Source of the DNA: Lates calcarifer
Lineage: Eukaryota > Chordata > Actinopteri > Centropomidae
NCBI RefSeq assembly: GCF_001640805.2
Contig: NC_066852.1
Location: forward strand, 14,410,194-14,474,193
DNA: 64,000 bases
Direction of reading: 5' to 3'
Shown: one piece after another, positions 1 through 10,468 of the stretch
Layout of the letters: each line of letters starts with the position of its first letter
How positions within the stretch are numbered: the first letter of the stretch is position 1
The notes under the pieces: generated by a model
What the model saw: only the letters and a program-made list of their open reading frames with translations
What the model was told of the DNA's origin: nothing
The model's database searches: none
Made by a program: the position numbers and the translations under genes

Positions 1-9
1 ATCTGTTAC

Positions 10-289
10 CTCTGGTCGGATGTTAATGCTGGGGTAGAAGGTTTTGTTGTAGTTTTCGGACAGCAGGTGGTCAAACAGCAGGTTGAGCTCCTCTCTGAGT
101 TGGCCTGAGTCTGCCCGCAGAGCTCTGAGCTTTGCGGCGCAGCGGGAAAACTGTTTCTCGGCGTCCGACGGCGGACCGAGCTGCCAACCGTCCGTACCCA
201 TGGGAGTGAAGGATGGAGCCTCCGGATCGAAAGCAGGGCCACAGCTACGGCCAAGAACCGGTGCTGACAACCCTGTTTGAGCCGCCATG
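10..289 (-). CDS. heatr6: HEAT repeat-containing protein 6, first coding exon (partial)
   Basis: The exon reads from an ATG at 289 to a consensus donor (GAG|GTAACA) at 10/9, giving the first 93 residues plus one base of the next codon. The rest of the gene lies beyond the left edge. The segment LREELNLLFDHLLSENYNK (about residues 66-84) aligns with the human HEATR6 N-terminus (TEIHLLFDQLISENY), and the preceding KLRALRADS matches its ARLCALRPDD. Family knowledge: HEATR6 is a roughly 1,180-residue HEAT/armadillo-repeat protein, reported as amplified in breast cancer, with no settled molecular role. The N-terminus before residue 45 is poorly conserved, which is normal for the family. The identification rests on one exon but on a distinctive block. 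Confidence 0.82.
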
Positions 290-1238
290 TTTTTAGCCTC
301 GGAAGTACTTTATTTGCGTGGTTGTTCTTGCGCTTCATTTCAAGCTCGACACACAAATGTTAATCTCATTACTGCCCCCTGCAGGGTCATCCAGAAACGC
401 AACTTTTACATTATATTGCTAAAATTCACCATGTTCAGAAAAAGTCCTACATTCAAGTTTTATTATAGCACTTTCTCTCAATTAAGTATCAAAAGATGTA
501 ATCATTTCCAACTACTATTACTACTAGTAACTAGTACTATTAGATCATTTTATATGTGTATGTTATCTTGTTAACTTTTGTGTTTTTGCATAAAGGCACA
601 GAAAGGTGTGCATTGTAAGCCAACTGTGGTAGTTCACGCTACTTATAAAAATAAACACCAATAAATTATTATTGATGCATTAATGTAATTGCCATTTTAA
701 TGTTGCAGTTGGTCAAGATAGAGCTAATTCTGACTCAACAGGCATCTTATACTAAATCTGATATATTGTTTTAAAATTTTCATCTTAATTCTCACTGTGG
801 CTGCCATGTAGATGCATGAGTAAAGAGTACAATATGTCCTTTAAAATGGAGACAAAAAATACTTTGATATAGTAGTGCTAATGTGGTTAACTTTAAAAGC
901 ACAAGCATGTAAAAATAGCTCAAGAAATTGTAGGTCGATTGTAGCCTCAAAGAACAAAAGTATGTATCATTTCACATTATGATTAGGAATATACTTGATT
1001 ATAGTACATGCAAGTAAAGTAAATTTAAGGAATGTATACACACTGCACACATTTTGAACCCATTTACTGTCTGAAAGTTGTTTTGTGCTCAACATGTTGA
1101 AAATATCACAATACCAAAGTGCACACTAAATTACATTCCAGAGAAACAGCAGTGACATTGTAAATATTCACAGAAGAAGTGGAAACAGGAATGTTCAAGC
1201 ATGTACAAAACCTTAAATCTCTTAGCATGTTAATATTC
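290..1238. other. heatr6 promoter side and dynll2 3' flank
   Basis: This stretch lies between the heatr6 start codon and the likely 3' end of dynll2. The first 100 bases or so should hold the heatr6 5' UTR and promoter. The remainder is AT-rich and contains no supported coding exon. A short teleost dispersed-repeat fragment lies at 655-730. Confidence 0.6.
655..730 (+). repeat. Fragment of an abundant teleost dispersed repeat
   Basis: The motif TTATTATTGATGCATTAATG followed by CATTTTAATGTTGCAGTTGGTCAAG and GAGCTAATT belongs to a very common teleost noncoding interspersed repeat. Related pieces occur at 18650-18925 and within 45850-46870. The identification comes from memory of the repeat's look, not from a database search. 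Confidence 0.55.
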
Positions 1239-1275
1239 TTTATTAAGTGTGAGCAACAGTCTTGGCATTTTTATT
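1239..1275 (-). terminator. dynll2: Candidate polyadenylation signals of dynll2
   Basis: Two minus-strand AATAAA hexamers (1239-1244 and 1270-1275) lie 440-480 bases beyond the dynll2 stop codon. LC8 genes often have long 3' UTRs, so transcription may continue past them. Confidence 0.4.
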
Positions 1276-1717
1276 CATTATCAGTTGACACTGAAAATTA
1301 AAGGCATTTCAACAAAAACTTTCTGTTGCTCATTTTAATTTCTTGAAAAATAAGTTATTATACAACATATTCATATGAAATAATGTACAATGTCTGCGCA
1401 TCAATGCACAGCAGAAATAATATCCAGAAATTATGATTCATGGTGAGTCTGTCAGATGTGCAAATGTTGACTGAGTGCTGGCATGATAAGTAGTTTTACA
1501 TTGACATTTTCTATGAACGGCACATCACCAGTCCAGGCATGACTAAAGCGCCATCCACCAATGGTGGTAGTGTTGTAGGCAGCAAACAATAATGGACTAA
1601 AACAAGCAGGAAAGCAGGAGGTAGGCATGTCTGCAGTAAGGTGTTAGCAAATGTACAGTGTGGCACAGAAGTATTAAGGGCTGAATTAAAAGTAGTTTAG
1701 AAGGGCATGTTTTGTTT

Positions 1718-2078
<361 letters not shown>

Positions 2079-2873
2079 GATGGATTTTTAACTGCACAGG
2101 AGAGAACACATATTTAGTGACATTTTTTCCCCCCTGCACTTTGTTCCAGGTCGTGCAACCAGGTAGACTTGATGTTTCATTTTAATGGCATCACAATTTG
2201 CTTAGAAATAGAAACACTCAGCAGGTATAGTTATGAGTCTACTTATTTGAACCTTGAATTGAGGATTTACATGATTTACTGTTGAAAACTAAGTGAGACT
2301 GGCACTATATCCAATCCAGCTGACTGGACAGGAAGGCCTCATGATAACTTTGAAAAAAAAAAAAAACCTTGAGCCCACTCTGGTGCTCTGGATTTTACGT
2401 GCTGCAGTTTGACAACACACCTCCTTCTAATGTGGGTGTGGGAGACAGACACAGTGTGTCATGTCTTGGGGTTTCACAGTGACCGATAAAACAAGGGTGC
2501 TGACATGTCATATATAATTCAGCAACATTGTTGAAATGGTTGCACCTGCAGGGTGCAGCTGACAGCATTGTAACTTTGGTTTACTGCTGCTAGTAAAAAT
2601 GGCAACTATTTATACACATATTCAACAAGTTACTCTTTCTACAAATCAACATTTCAGTAACCACCATCACTAACTCAAGTGGTGAGGTTTGCGAACAGTG
2701 AAAATAAAGTGGAACCGGTATTCACGGCTTCTTATGACAAATAGAAGCGGCTCAGGCGACATTAGCATGCAAGTAACGTAAGCCTCGGTGTTCACGCTCA
2801 CCTGCTGACAGTGCACAGGTTACACTGACGATAAACAGCACTTCACATTATCAGACATGCAGTTAAGTCTTAC

Positions 2874-2945
2874 CGTCTCTCTGCGAAGTTACGGCGTTTA
2901 AACGTGTGCGTTACGGGCAGCTGTACAGTTTTTCGTTAATTTAAG
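2874..2945 (-). other. dynll2: dynll2 noncoding first exon and promoter
   Basis: The donor GACG|GTAAGACTTAAC ends a noncoding exon at 2874, which pairs with the acceptor at 2092/2091 directly upstream of the start codon. The upstream end is approximate. GC-richer sequence with CG dinucleotides from about 2880 to 3060 fits a housekeeping promoter. Confidence 0.6.
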
Positions 2946-4111
2946 CACGGAAAGCGTGCGGCTCTGTCCCGCCCCCCGATGTCACATCCACTACCTGATT
3001 GGCTGGAGTGAAGCCTCCACCCCGGCGCCGTGGAGCTGACGGCGTTTTTCACTTGCGGGCAGTGCCTGCATCTTATTTCCACCCAGAATGCACCATTTTC
3101 ACCCCGCCTCACCATCTGTGGGTGTCATCGATCCAGGTGATCGGGCTGATCGATAGGATCCATCCGCATAACTTAAAGAGCTTGCTAAACATTAAGGGCT
3201 AGATTACAGCCAAACAGAGGAGGAGGCAAGAGACGAAGTGAATCCGCAGCAGTGCTAGGAATAATGACCCCATGCTAGCTGTAAAAAAAAAAAAAAAGAC
3301 TATGCCACAAAAAATGAACAGAGAAAAACATTTCAAATAATTTTCCCAAAAATGTTATTAAACAGTTTTCCCCCAATGGAGGCCAAATCCCATATCTGCT
3401 TGCTCACCCATTTTAGATTTAAAAAAATAATGTTAAGGCACAATTTTACAGCTCATCTCTGTCCAAAATGACCTTTTTCTGGAACTGAGTTTCCACATTT
3501 CTTCAATGCAGTATGATGACATAATGGACATCCAGCTCTGACTTCCTGCAGGCTTTGGCGAGGAAGATAACTTGGAAAAACCTGAGAAGGCAATCTCTCT
3601 CTCTGTACTGCTGAGACCAGTTTAATGACCCTGGGTTACAGACACCTCTGAAACAGTGGAAGAATAAAACATATTGTAGCTTTAATGAAAGCACCAGATT
3701 GAGGAAATTGCATGCAGAGTGTGATTAATTTGGCAGTCCCACTCTGCTCAAAAATGTATTTTGCTTATTATTACATTATGTAACTGTTTGAGCATCACTG
3801 TGATGATGTGTGTGATGGGAATTTGAGATTTCCTTGAGAGAAGTGAATAAACTGGTGAAACAAACTTGTCTTTTGCACATTTTTTTTGAAGAGTAGTAAG
3901 TGTTGCAGTGTCAGCTGAAAGGACAGAGCTCTTACACCTGAGGTGTATTCAATAGGTCTGACCTCGAGCATACAGAGTGATTCTTATTTCATAATAAAAT
4001 GTTATTTGTGTCTGATGCTCATACAGGGCATCCTCACTCAATGGGCTGTATAATGTCTGATTTTTTATACTGCTAAAAAAACCAAAATAACATGAAACTA
4101 TATATTACATT
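2946..4111. other. Intergenic, dynll2 promoter to srsf1 3' end
   Basis: A CG-containing segment (2946-3060) next to the dynll2 start side is followed by AT-rich DNA with a short A-run near 3284-3297. I see no coding exon here. Short open frames around 2999 and 3503 have no family resemblance. Confidence 0.6.
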
Positions 4112-4117
4112 TTTATT
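4112..4117 (-). terminator. srsf1: srsf1 (left copy) polyadenylation signal
   Basis: A minus-strand AATAAA lies about 1.6 kb past the stop codon at 5751, just beyond the last 3' UTR block shared with the right copy. The right copy has its own signal at the matching place (9064-9069). Confidence 0.65.
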
Positions 4118-5750
4118 GAAGAGAACAAAGCCTCAAGATGCTGATGATTATACTTATCAAAACTAGACTCATCTTCTGCGACTGAGCTAAGAGAAAAAAA
4201 CACATTAAGGTCACATTCCCCTGTCGCCCCCACCATCCCTCCCTCCTCCACTGTTCATAGTTGTCCACTATTTACCACTCTCCTTATGTGCGTGGATCCA
4301 TCCTGCACCTCCCAGCCCTCCTCCTGGATTTGATCCGAGCTTTGCTCCACTAAACAACAAACATTTTTATCAGAAAAACAATCACTCATCAGGATGGCAT
4401 CTGTGATCGCATCTCTGAGGTCCCACACAAAAGGAAACTTTTTCTTTTGACTGTTTGAAGCCCAATTTAGTTTGAATATCTCACTACAACGTTTCCGGTT
4501 TTGATGGGGTTATGTGGACAGGGCCAGGGGTCGGGATCCTCTCCCGGTAAAAAAGCTCCCATGCTCCTGCTCCATGTATCCATCCTGAAGCCTAAATCCT
4601 AATCCTGATCTGATCCTGAATCCCGATCTGGCTCCAGCTCCGGAATGGGGAGACAATGAGCCCAGTCCAAACCTTCAGAATACCAGCAGAACCAAAGAGA
4701 AGGAGGCAAGTTAGAATCACACCTTCACAGATTACTGAAAAATGTCAATAAATGCATCTATGATGGACACCGTCTATGAACAAAAACACTATCAATTACT
4801 TTGGATACCACTGGACCTCCAAACTGAAGGTAGTGTACAGTATATGATAGCTATATACAGTGAAGTCATACTGTCCTGACCCAACACAGGATTTAAACTG
4901 CAGGACCAGTGTGAAAAACCACTGGACTTTAAGGGACAGAAGGAAAGTAACCGTGCTGGCACTTATAATATAATGGGAGCATGCACAAGTACAGCAACTA
5001 TAGCATGACAAAACAAATTTTGTAATACAACCAGGAACACTGAGTGCTATTTTCAAGCATATATGCAGGGTAAAAAAAAAAAAAACTAAAGCCTTATTTT
5101 ATGCAGATTTCAGAGTTGTGAGAGGCCACAGCCATCATACCATTGGTGCCATACTTGTCTCCTCCTCCTCCTGTTTATCCTAATATGAACTGTGTTTCCT
5201 TTTCCTCTGTTCCCATCCTATCCTGCTCCTCTGAACTCTACAGAGAAACACACGAAAGGGTCAAAGTACAAAAGTAAATGCAAGACTGAGAAAAATGTAT
5301 AACGATACCATTCGAAAATGACATCTATAACATAACAAATGTCCTTCAATACATCCTAGAATCGGGGGGTGGGGGGGGGGTGGGGGGGCAGTACACAAAG
5401 GGGAGAGACAAAGTTAGAAGAAACAGGATGTTGATCATTTTAGGGTGAAAAGGAAACATGGAAAAAAAAATGGAGAGGGAGAATTTAAATAGAAGAAAGA
5501 GGGCAACGCACACAGACCAGGCTATTTCAGCCAATCTTAACAGGTCAAACAGGAGTCTGCCATAATGTAAAGTCAAAATAAAAACCACAACAGAAAACTG
5601 GGGAAACAGGAACACACACACAAGAGAAACAGCAAACAACTGACAGATTAAATGGTCCATGGAGGCTGTACAGGATTTGTTCTTCTCCACTCTGAGATGC
5701 ATTGCTGGGTTGAGTTGGCTGGTGGTTTACGGTTTAAGGTCAGGTGCGCC
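4118..5750 (-). promoter_or_regulatory. srsf1: 3' UTR of srsf1 left copy with conserved regulatory blocks
   Basis: Two blocks are shared with the right copy's 3' UTR: 4460-4735 (matching 9435-9700) and 5108-5250 (matching 9962-10100). The first is nearly base-for-base identical over its first 100 positions. On the RNA strand the second block contains TTTCTCTGTAG, which looks like a splice acceptor, and the first has donor-like GGTATTC and AAGGTTTGG. Family knowledge: the vertebrate SRSF1 3' UTR contains an ultraconserved element and optional introns used for autoregulation through nonsense-mediated decay. This copy also has a C-rich run (on the RNA strand) at 5364-5388 that the other copy lacks. 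Confidence 0.7.
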
Positions 5751-8094
5751 TTAAGTGCGAGAACGCGAGCGGGAACGCCGGGGGGAGTAATGCGGAGACT
5801 CTCTGCTGCGACGCGGGGATTGTCTGCGTGAGCCACTGTTGCTCCGGCTTCGACTGCGACTGCGGCTGCGGCTGCGGCTGCAGCTGCGAGAGCGGCCGTA
5901 GCTGGGGCTGCGAGGACCATCCATCTTCACACGGATGTAGGCTGTCTCTCCCTGAACACACACAAATAAGCAGGAATGGGAAAAGAACTGCTTGCCCACA
6001 ATTATTATGGTTTAAAAACAACATTAAAAAAACATGCTTTTCCTATTATGAAGTGTCTCCACGTAGAAAGGACATGACAGACATCAGCGTTGAGCTTCAT
6101 CACTGTGACATACTATTAGATAGATATCAATCCCAAACCTTGCAGTCACAGGAGTGACAGGTTTGACAAAGCAGCAATATTCTTAGCATGCATATAAACG
6201 GACTTTTACTCACAGTCCAGTTGTCTTCACCCCAATACGCATTTTCCCAACTTAACCTGCTCCATGTTTCACTTCAAGATTTACCTTAAACAAACGGTCT
6301 CAATGCTGAAATCTAGTCCCAGAGCGATTCCTTGCTGTAACACTTTACGTACCTCATGAGAGCGGAACTTGGTGTTATCCAATTTACGGACAGCATAGGT
6401 CATGTCTTCTTTGCGCACAAACTCCACTACCCCGGTGCCATCACGGTACACATCAGCATAACATACATCACCTGCCTCTCTCATGTGATCCTTCAGGTCC
6501 TGCCAGCTTCCACTGGGGGGAAGACCTGACAGGGAAGAAAGGAAGGGGTGATAAGAATCTCAACAACTACTACATTCAATGTAATCCATTAGGGGTATGT
6601 CACCTACCTGAGACGATTACCCTGTACTCGGACCGTCTTGACGGGGGACCGTATCTTCCCCTTGCGGCTCCCAAAGCTCCTCCACCACCACCCCCTCTAC
6701 CACCTCCTCGTCCGCTTCGGGGGAACTCAACGCGCAGACGGTAGCCATCGTAGTCATAACCGTCACGTCCATAAACGGCATCTTCAGCATCCCTGCAGAG
6801 TGACAATGACAGACTATCATTATCTGGTATCACCACATTTCCCACCATTATAGGGGTTTTAGGGTGCACTATGTGGTTCATATATTTTACACTTCAAGCT
6901 TGGACACTTGGTCACTCACACATTATTTGGCATACAGAGAACAGGACAGCTGTCTTGAGACATTCAAACCCATTCGGTCTCAGTGTCTCTGTCCATGGTG
7001 CTGAAAAACCCTAAGAAGTGGTTATCAAAGAAATGTGACAACACTAAGCTAGGATGAGTGGGACAATTTACGGTTGAACAATTGCATAAATACTTTATAA
7101 AGACTAAATTATACCTATTGTTGCTTTGGTTTCAAAATAGAGTTTATTTTAGTTTATTTGTTTGAGAGAATGAAATATAAATAAATAAGGCCCAACACTG
7201 ATATCTGGTTGTTGTTGTTGTTACTTATTTATTTTACTTTTAATTCAAGGTTAGTGTAAAAGTGTATGACTGGCTATTGATACCAAAACCTGAGCGATGA
7301 CAATGTGACAGCATGGCACAAATAATGCCATGACCACTTCAACCCTAATTAAAAGAAACTTATCAAGCATCAAATTGCATGTGGAATTGCATATTACTAT
7401 AAAATTAACCATTGTAAAGATCCTAAATGCATTAGGACAAACATATAAAGAAACTCTAAATCAAGTTTTAATCCTAATTAGGCCCAGACAGTTGGGTTTG
7501 ATTGGACTTGTGTAAATCCACATGCTGCATAAACTGGAAAAAATGAGAAAAAGAGAAAGCCAGATTTCTGACAAGTCAATTTAACTTAAGAGTTAACCTA
7601 AAAGGCATTGGCTAAAGTGCTACGTGCCATAAATTTGTATATATTAACTAATTAATTAGAAGAAAAATGTTCTCCAATCTCCATGTGGTGTCACAGAAAT
7701 GTAGCCTACTCAAAAAAATAAAGTGAACAGCGTTTTGAACATACTGACGATTAACACTGAATAGACTGTTATAGATATGTAAAAGACAATATATGATACA
7801 ACATATGGTTTCCAAGTTTGAAAAGTAATAGTGAAGTTCATGTGTGTCATTCAGCTCTGAAATAAGGGAGATGATGTTAAAATGTGGCACTGCAGCTCAC
7901 CTCGGGTCCTCGAACTCCACGAAGGCGAATGGTGGTCCTCCTCTCCGGTTTTTCAAATCAATATCGCGAATGATTCCGTATTTGTAAAATACGTCCTCGA
8001 CGTCTTTGGTGCGGATATCTGGGGGGAGGTTTCCCACGTATATCCGACAGTCGTTACTCCCTGCGGGTCCGCGAATGACACCTCCGCCGGACAT
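5751..8094 (-). CDS. srsf1: Serine/arginine-rich splicing factor 1, left tandem copy
   Basis: There are four coding exons, 7901-8094, 6608-6792, 6353-6525 and 5751-5951, encoding 250 residues (human 248). The ATG sits in [15 protein letters not shown]1 spans about residues 16-91 with RNP2 RIYVGNL and RNP1 PPFAFVEF. A glycine-rich linker ([10 protein letters not shown]) follows, then pseudo-RRM2 (about 121-195) with the signature SWQDLKDHM, and a C-terminal RS domain. Role: an SR protein that binds purine-rich exonic enhancers, recruits U1 and U2AF, and shuttles between nucleus and cytoplasm. The RS tail is somewhat altered: one cysteine interrupts the RS run, and the usual [16 protein letters not shown] reads [17 protein letters not shown]. 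The neighbour to the right is a second complete copy in the same direction. No disabling change is visible. Confidence 0.95.
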
Positions 8095-9063
8095 GTTACC
8101 AGCGGCACAAAACAAAGGTGACAGCTAGCCAACTAAGCAGGCTAACGAAGCAGGCGAACAGCGGTTTGACCCTCAACAACAGAACGAAGAAATATATTTA
8201 TGGTTGTGGACGAGTAACTAACTACAAGAGTAATGTTTACGGGAATGTTAGTAACGGAACTGTCAGTTAGCCCTGTAGTGGGCAAGCCCTCTTAACCAAT
8301 AGCAGACAACATAGTTCACAACGTCATCACGTTGCGTACAATATCCTGCTGTAGCTACGTAAAACTGTGCTGTCTGGAAAATAGCTTGACAGGAGTTGTG
8401 GATCCCTTGCAGAGTCCTCTAAGATGACTTTTAGATGACTTTTTGTCTTTTTGTCGAATTGTATACATATAATTTGTTCGAAGATGATTCTGTGGCTTGA
8501 ACATAACAAAAGAGAGGGAAAGAAGGGTAAAAAATCTCTTTATGATGATGGATTTTTGGATCTAAAAGAGTTCCTGCTACATGTAAAGAATGGTTACAAA
8601 TGTCATAGCTAGTGGAATTCTGCACTTGATGAAATGCCACTTTAAATAGTTCCAGAAATTAGGATCTTTTGTTTTCTGAAATTAGAAGAGACATTAAGTC
8701 AGTAATGTACTAATAGACATGAGGATTTCACTGTTCCTCCACTGGGAATGGAGCTCAGATATTTCAAATATTATGCATCAAAAAGCTTATCTCCAAAGAG
8801 AAATACTATACAAAACTGCATTGTGTTGTTACATGGTCCCATTTATGCAACTTTAGACTCCTATTTCACTACTTTTCAGAGGCAAATATTGTACTTTTTG
8901 ATGCTTTCAAGGTCAATAAACACAGAATACCCCAAAATGTTGTAAACACAACTGCATGTATTGCACTTGTGTACTGGTGTTGCAAGTTTTTAAGCACAAC
9001 CCTTAATGGTATCAGAAATACATAGAAAGAAAAACACAAACATCTGCTACTGTTATTGACTGT
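8095..9063. other. Promoter of left srsf1 and spacer to right srsf1
   Basis: The first 200 bases or so (8095-8300) carry the 5' UTR and promoter of the left copy, with CG dinucleotides around 8130-8260. The remainder to 9063 is AT-rich spacer up to the right copy's poly(A) signal. I see no coding exon. Confidence 0.6.
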
Positions 9064-9069
9064 TTTATT
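9064..9069 (-). terminator. srsf1: srsf1 (right copy) polyadenylation signal
   Basis: A minus-strand AATAAA lies about 1.4 kb past the right copy's stop, in the position equivalent to 4112-4117 of the left copy. The flanking context AAGAGAA(T/C)AAAGC is shared between copies. Confidence 0.65.
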
Positions 9070-10468
9070 AAAAGAGAATAAAGCTTTGAGATACTGAGGA
9101 TTATACTTCTAAATCAGAAATCATCCTCCTCTGGAAAAGACTGACCTAAGAAAAAGATACAAACCACATTAAGGTAACATTCCCTTGTCACCTCCCAGTC
9201 CTCCCTCTTCCCTCCCTCCTCCTTAATAGTTCCCCCCTATTTACCACTCTCCTTACGCGTGTAGATCCATCCTGCACCTCCCAGCCCTCCTCCTGGTTTT
9301 GATCCAAGCTTTGCTCTTCTTATATATAATAAAAAACAAAAAAACAAAAATCTGAAAAATAAATCATGGTGCCATCAGTAACTGTGTCTCTGAGGTCCCA
9401 CAGAAATTGGAAAAAGAAATTTGGATTATCTGAAGCCCAATTTAGTTTGAATATCTCACTACAACGTTTCCGGTTTTGATGGGGTTATGTGGACAGGGCC
9501 AGGGGTCGGGATCCTCTCCCGGTAAAAATGCTCCCATGATCCTGCTCCATGTATCCATCCTGAAGCCTAAATCCTAATCCTGATCTGATCCTGAATCCTG
9601 ATCCGGCTCCGGAATGGGGAGACAATGAGCCCAGTCCAAACCTTCAGAATACCAGCAGAACCAAAGAGAAGGAGGCAAGTTAGAATCACACCTTCATAGA
9701 TTATTAAAAAAAAAAAAAAAGAAAAGAAATGCATCTATGAGGGAGTTTACGCTGAGAAAAACAAGGGACACCGTCTATGATCAATCCCAAAAAACTAAGA
9801 TTTACTTTGGAAGCTAAAATGAGCAAAAGCAAAAAACACAAGCTTTGGGCCTCCAAATACAAAGTGGTACACAACTTCTTAGTACTGAAACTATTCAACA
9901 ACATCTATTGTCATATGTATGTATAAAGAAAAAAAAAAGCTGAACAGGCTTATAAAGCAGATTTCACAGTTGACAAGGCACAGCCATCATACCATTGGTG
10001 CCATATTTGACTCCTCCTCCTCCTGTTTATCCTAATATGAACTGTTTCCTCTGTTCCCATCCTATCCTGTTCCTCTGAACTCTACAGAGAGACACACAAG
10101 AAGGTCAAAGGACAGTAGTATATGCTTAGAAGAAGTAACATCTTTACAAATGAAGCCAAAAAAAATAATAAAGCATACGAGACAATCAGCAGAAGAAAAG
10201 TGTAGAGAAAAGGGATGGTTAGCAGAAACACAATGTGAGAGTGAAACGGGGCCATGTACACAGAGTGTACATCGAGGTCTGCAAAAATGAAAACTGAAAA
10301 AGTAAACTGCAACAAAAAAATGGGGCAAAAAAGAACACACAACATGGCATTATGAATGGGCAACACATGAGATGATCCGTGGACAGCACACAGGATGCGT
10401 TAAGCGATGTGAAGATCTCCTCTCCGGCTGTGAGATGCATGACTGCTTTTGATTAAGCTTGGGCGAAT
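9070..10468 (-). promoter_or_regulatory. srsf1: 3' UTR of srsf1 right copy with conserved regulatory blocks
   Basis: It carries both blocks found in the left copy, 9435-9700 and 9962-10100, in the same order and at similar spacing. Intervening sequence has diverged. An acceptor-like CTCTCTGTAG on the RNA strand, near 10080-10090, is kept. The polyguanine tract seen on the plus strand of the left copy is absent. Confidence 0.7.

Noticed and set aside
5744..6157. Plus-strand 137-residue Cys/Gly-rich open frame
   Set aside because: It is the antisense of the srsf1 RS-domain exon. The Cys-Gly pattern is the complement of RS codons. The equivalent frame at 10459-10746 has the same cause.
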